Source: Mesorhizobium sp. Root102
Lineage (GTDB): Bacteria; Pseudomonadota; Alphaproteobacteria; Rhizobiales; Rhizobiaceae
Assembly (NCBI RefSeq): GCF_001425625.1
Contig: NZ_LMCP01000047.1
Span: 62,001 to 126,000 of the forward strand
DNA: 64,000 bases
Direction: 5' to 3'
Part shown: positions 62,960 to 64,000 of the stretch, one piece after another
Layout of the letters: each line of letters opens with the position of its first letter
Position numbering within the stretch: the first letter of the stretch is position 1
The notes under the pieces: model-generated
Databases searched by the model: none
Seen by the model: the letters and a program-made list of their open reading frames with translations, nothing else
Told to the model about the DNA's origin: nothing
Position numbers and translations under genes: made by a program

Positions 62960-64000
62960 ATGTTCCTGTTCCGCTGGCTGAAGCGCATCATCAAGACGAT
63001 CCTGTGGCTGATCGTCATCGTCATCCTCATCCCGATCGTCGGGCTGAGTTACGGCTTCCTGACGACGTCGTCGCTCGACAAGACCCCGTTGCCCGGCATT
63101 GCCGACGGCGCCCCGCCCAAGGCGCTGGCCGACAAGGTCCGCGCCGAAATCCCCGGCTACCAGCGGCCGGAGGAATCGACCTTCCTCACCTATCCGGAAT
63201 GGGCAATCGTCTACGCCGCGCGCGAATATGCCGGCTTCGTCGACAAGGACCAGCCGAGCGGGTTTCCCTACTGGTCCTATGTCGGCCGCTTCTGGCAGGA
63301 CTACGCCATGGTGATCCGCGCCAGCTCTCCCTACAAGTTCAACTACGCCAACCACCAGATGCTGGTCATCATCGGCACCAGCCACTCGATCGAGCATATC
63401 CTGCAATGGGCCTATGAGAACACGGTCGGCCGCATCACCGAGGCGACATCGGCCAAGCGCACCGCCGCCGACAACTATCAGGCCAAGGTGGCGGCCGACT
63501 ATGCCGCGTTCCTCAACCAGGTGCCCTGGTACCAGTTCCCCTATGCCGAAAAGCGCGCCGGCCTGTTTGCCGTGCAACCGGCGCCGGGTGACAGTTCCGT
63601 CCGCACCAGCGAACGCAAGCTCGCCTTCGGCCTCGCCGACACCATCAAGCAGGGCTATGCCGACCTGATCAAAAAGGCACTCGCCGCCACGGCGGACCCG
63701 GCCTTCCTCGATATCCATGTCTGGGCCAAGGGGCCGGTCGGCGAAGCCACGCGCAACGAGCCCGACACCTTGCTCGAACGCGACCTGGGAACCGACGGCA
63801 CCATCTTCGTCACCAAGCGCTATCAGGTGTTCACCGAAATGATCCCGCGCCTGATCGACAAGGGCGTCTCCTTCGTCGAGATCGGCGGCAATGACGAGAT
63901 CATGGTCACCGTGCTCTCGACCGACACGATCGCCGTCCCCGAAGGCATGCGCATCCTGTTCAGCTATCCGCTCCCGGCTGAGCCTGCCACGCGCCGCACC
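62960..64000 (+). CDS. Large membrane-anchored protein (3' end outside window)
   Basis: An open frame of 347 codons without a stop up to the window edge. MFLFRWLKRIIKTILWLIVIVILIPIVGLSYGF is an N-terminal membrane anchor. The rest is soluble and probably periplasmic: LTYPEWAIVYAAREYAGFVDKDQPSGFPYWSYVGRFWQDYA, an 'NYANHQMLVIIGTSHSIEHILQWAYE' helix, and DTIAVPEGMRILFSYPLP. No known domain is recognised. It follows the frameshifted membrane gene by 6 bp and may form a two-gene unit with it. Confidence 0.85.
   Translation, partial: MFLFRWLKRIIKTILWLIVIVILIPIVGLSYGFLTTSSLDKTPLPGIADGAPPKALADKVRAEIPGYQRPEESTFLTYPEWAIVYAAREYAGFVDKDQPSGFPYWSYVGRFWQDYAMVIRASSPYKFNYANHQMLVIIGTSHSIEHILQWAYENTVGRITEATSAKRTAADNYQAKVAADYAAFLNQVPWYQFPYAEKRAGLFAVQPAPGDSSVRTSERKLAFGLADTIKQGYADLIKKALAATADPAFLDIHVWAKGPVGEATRNEPDTLLERDLGTDGTIFVTKRYQVFTEMIPRLIDKGVSFVEIGGNDEIMVTVLSTDTIAVPEGMRILFSYPLPAEPATRRT

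Overview
The window looks like chromosomal DNA of a Rhizobiales alphaproteobacterium, most likely Mesorhizobium or a close relative. The basis is high GC, rhizobial gene sets (an LsrB/VtlR-type LysR regulator beside trxB and an Lrp regulator, an EF-G-like paralog, DUF3775, DUF1127 and extensin-family proteins) and several families of short palindromic intergenic repeats. The genus is inferred from these features, not from an alignment. There are no rRNA or tRNA genes, CRISPR arrays, intact insertion sequences or transposases.

Layout. 1-5.5 kb: end of a secreted SH3-like protein, carB, and an orphan lower-GC PD-(D/E)XK nuclease-domain gene. 5.6-8.8 kb: three copies of a RidA gene, one truncated, around an HxlR regulator / PPOX flavoprotein divergent pair, then a cupin gene. 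8.8-15.6 kb: small enzymes and secreted proteins (DUF899, LprI-like, GNAT, lytic transglycosylase lipoprotein, Ogt, cold-shock protein, orphan antitoxin-like protein, GST). 15.8-19.4 kb: two overlapping EAL genes, aspartate aminotransferase and a cupin. 19.7-25.8 kb: EF-G-like GTPase, a probable anti-Shine-Dalgarno small RNA, an isoprenylcysteine methyltransferase-like protein, lsrB, trxB and lrp. 26.1-33.5 kb: a complete LPS inner-core heptose locus (glycosyltransferase, gmhB, gmhA, hldE, then divergent hldD-waaF-waaC). 33.8-41.4 kb: an accessory surface/phage-tail-like module (DUF6916, GNAT, three tail-collar paralogs, and a 1610-residue Ig-repeat autotransporter). 41.5-49.3 kb: greA, a TPR protein, DUF3775, two extensin-family proteins, a chaC gene with one stop codon, an LssY_C protein, a frameshifted NTF2-like gene, a CNNM/CBS transporter and a DUF1127 protein. 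49.5-55.6 kb: a CadC-like wHTH-TPR regulator, a DMT exporter, two further HxlR-redox enzyme divergent pairs and a thioesterase. 55.7-60.6 kb: purC and a three-gene overlapping catabolic operon (GMC oxidoreductase, enolase-superfamily dehydratase, beta-hydroxyacid dehydrogenase). 60.7-64 kb: a lipid kinase, an 860-bp stretch with a possible structured RNA, a frameshifted membrane protein gene, and a large membrane-anchored protein cut by the window end.

The most noteworthy items are the tail-collar/DUF6916/Ig-autotransporter module; a family of about 145-167 bp palindromic elements with a conserved covarying core hairpin and diverging, self-complementary arms, two copies of which end on stop codons; the candidate small RNA near lsrB; the recombined RidA copies; and three genes each broken by a single lesion.
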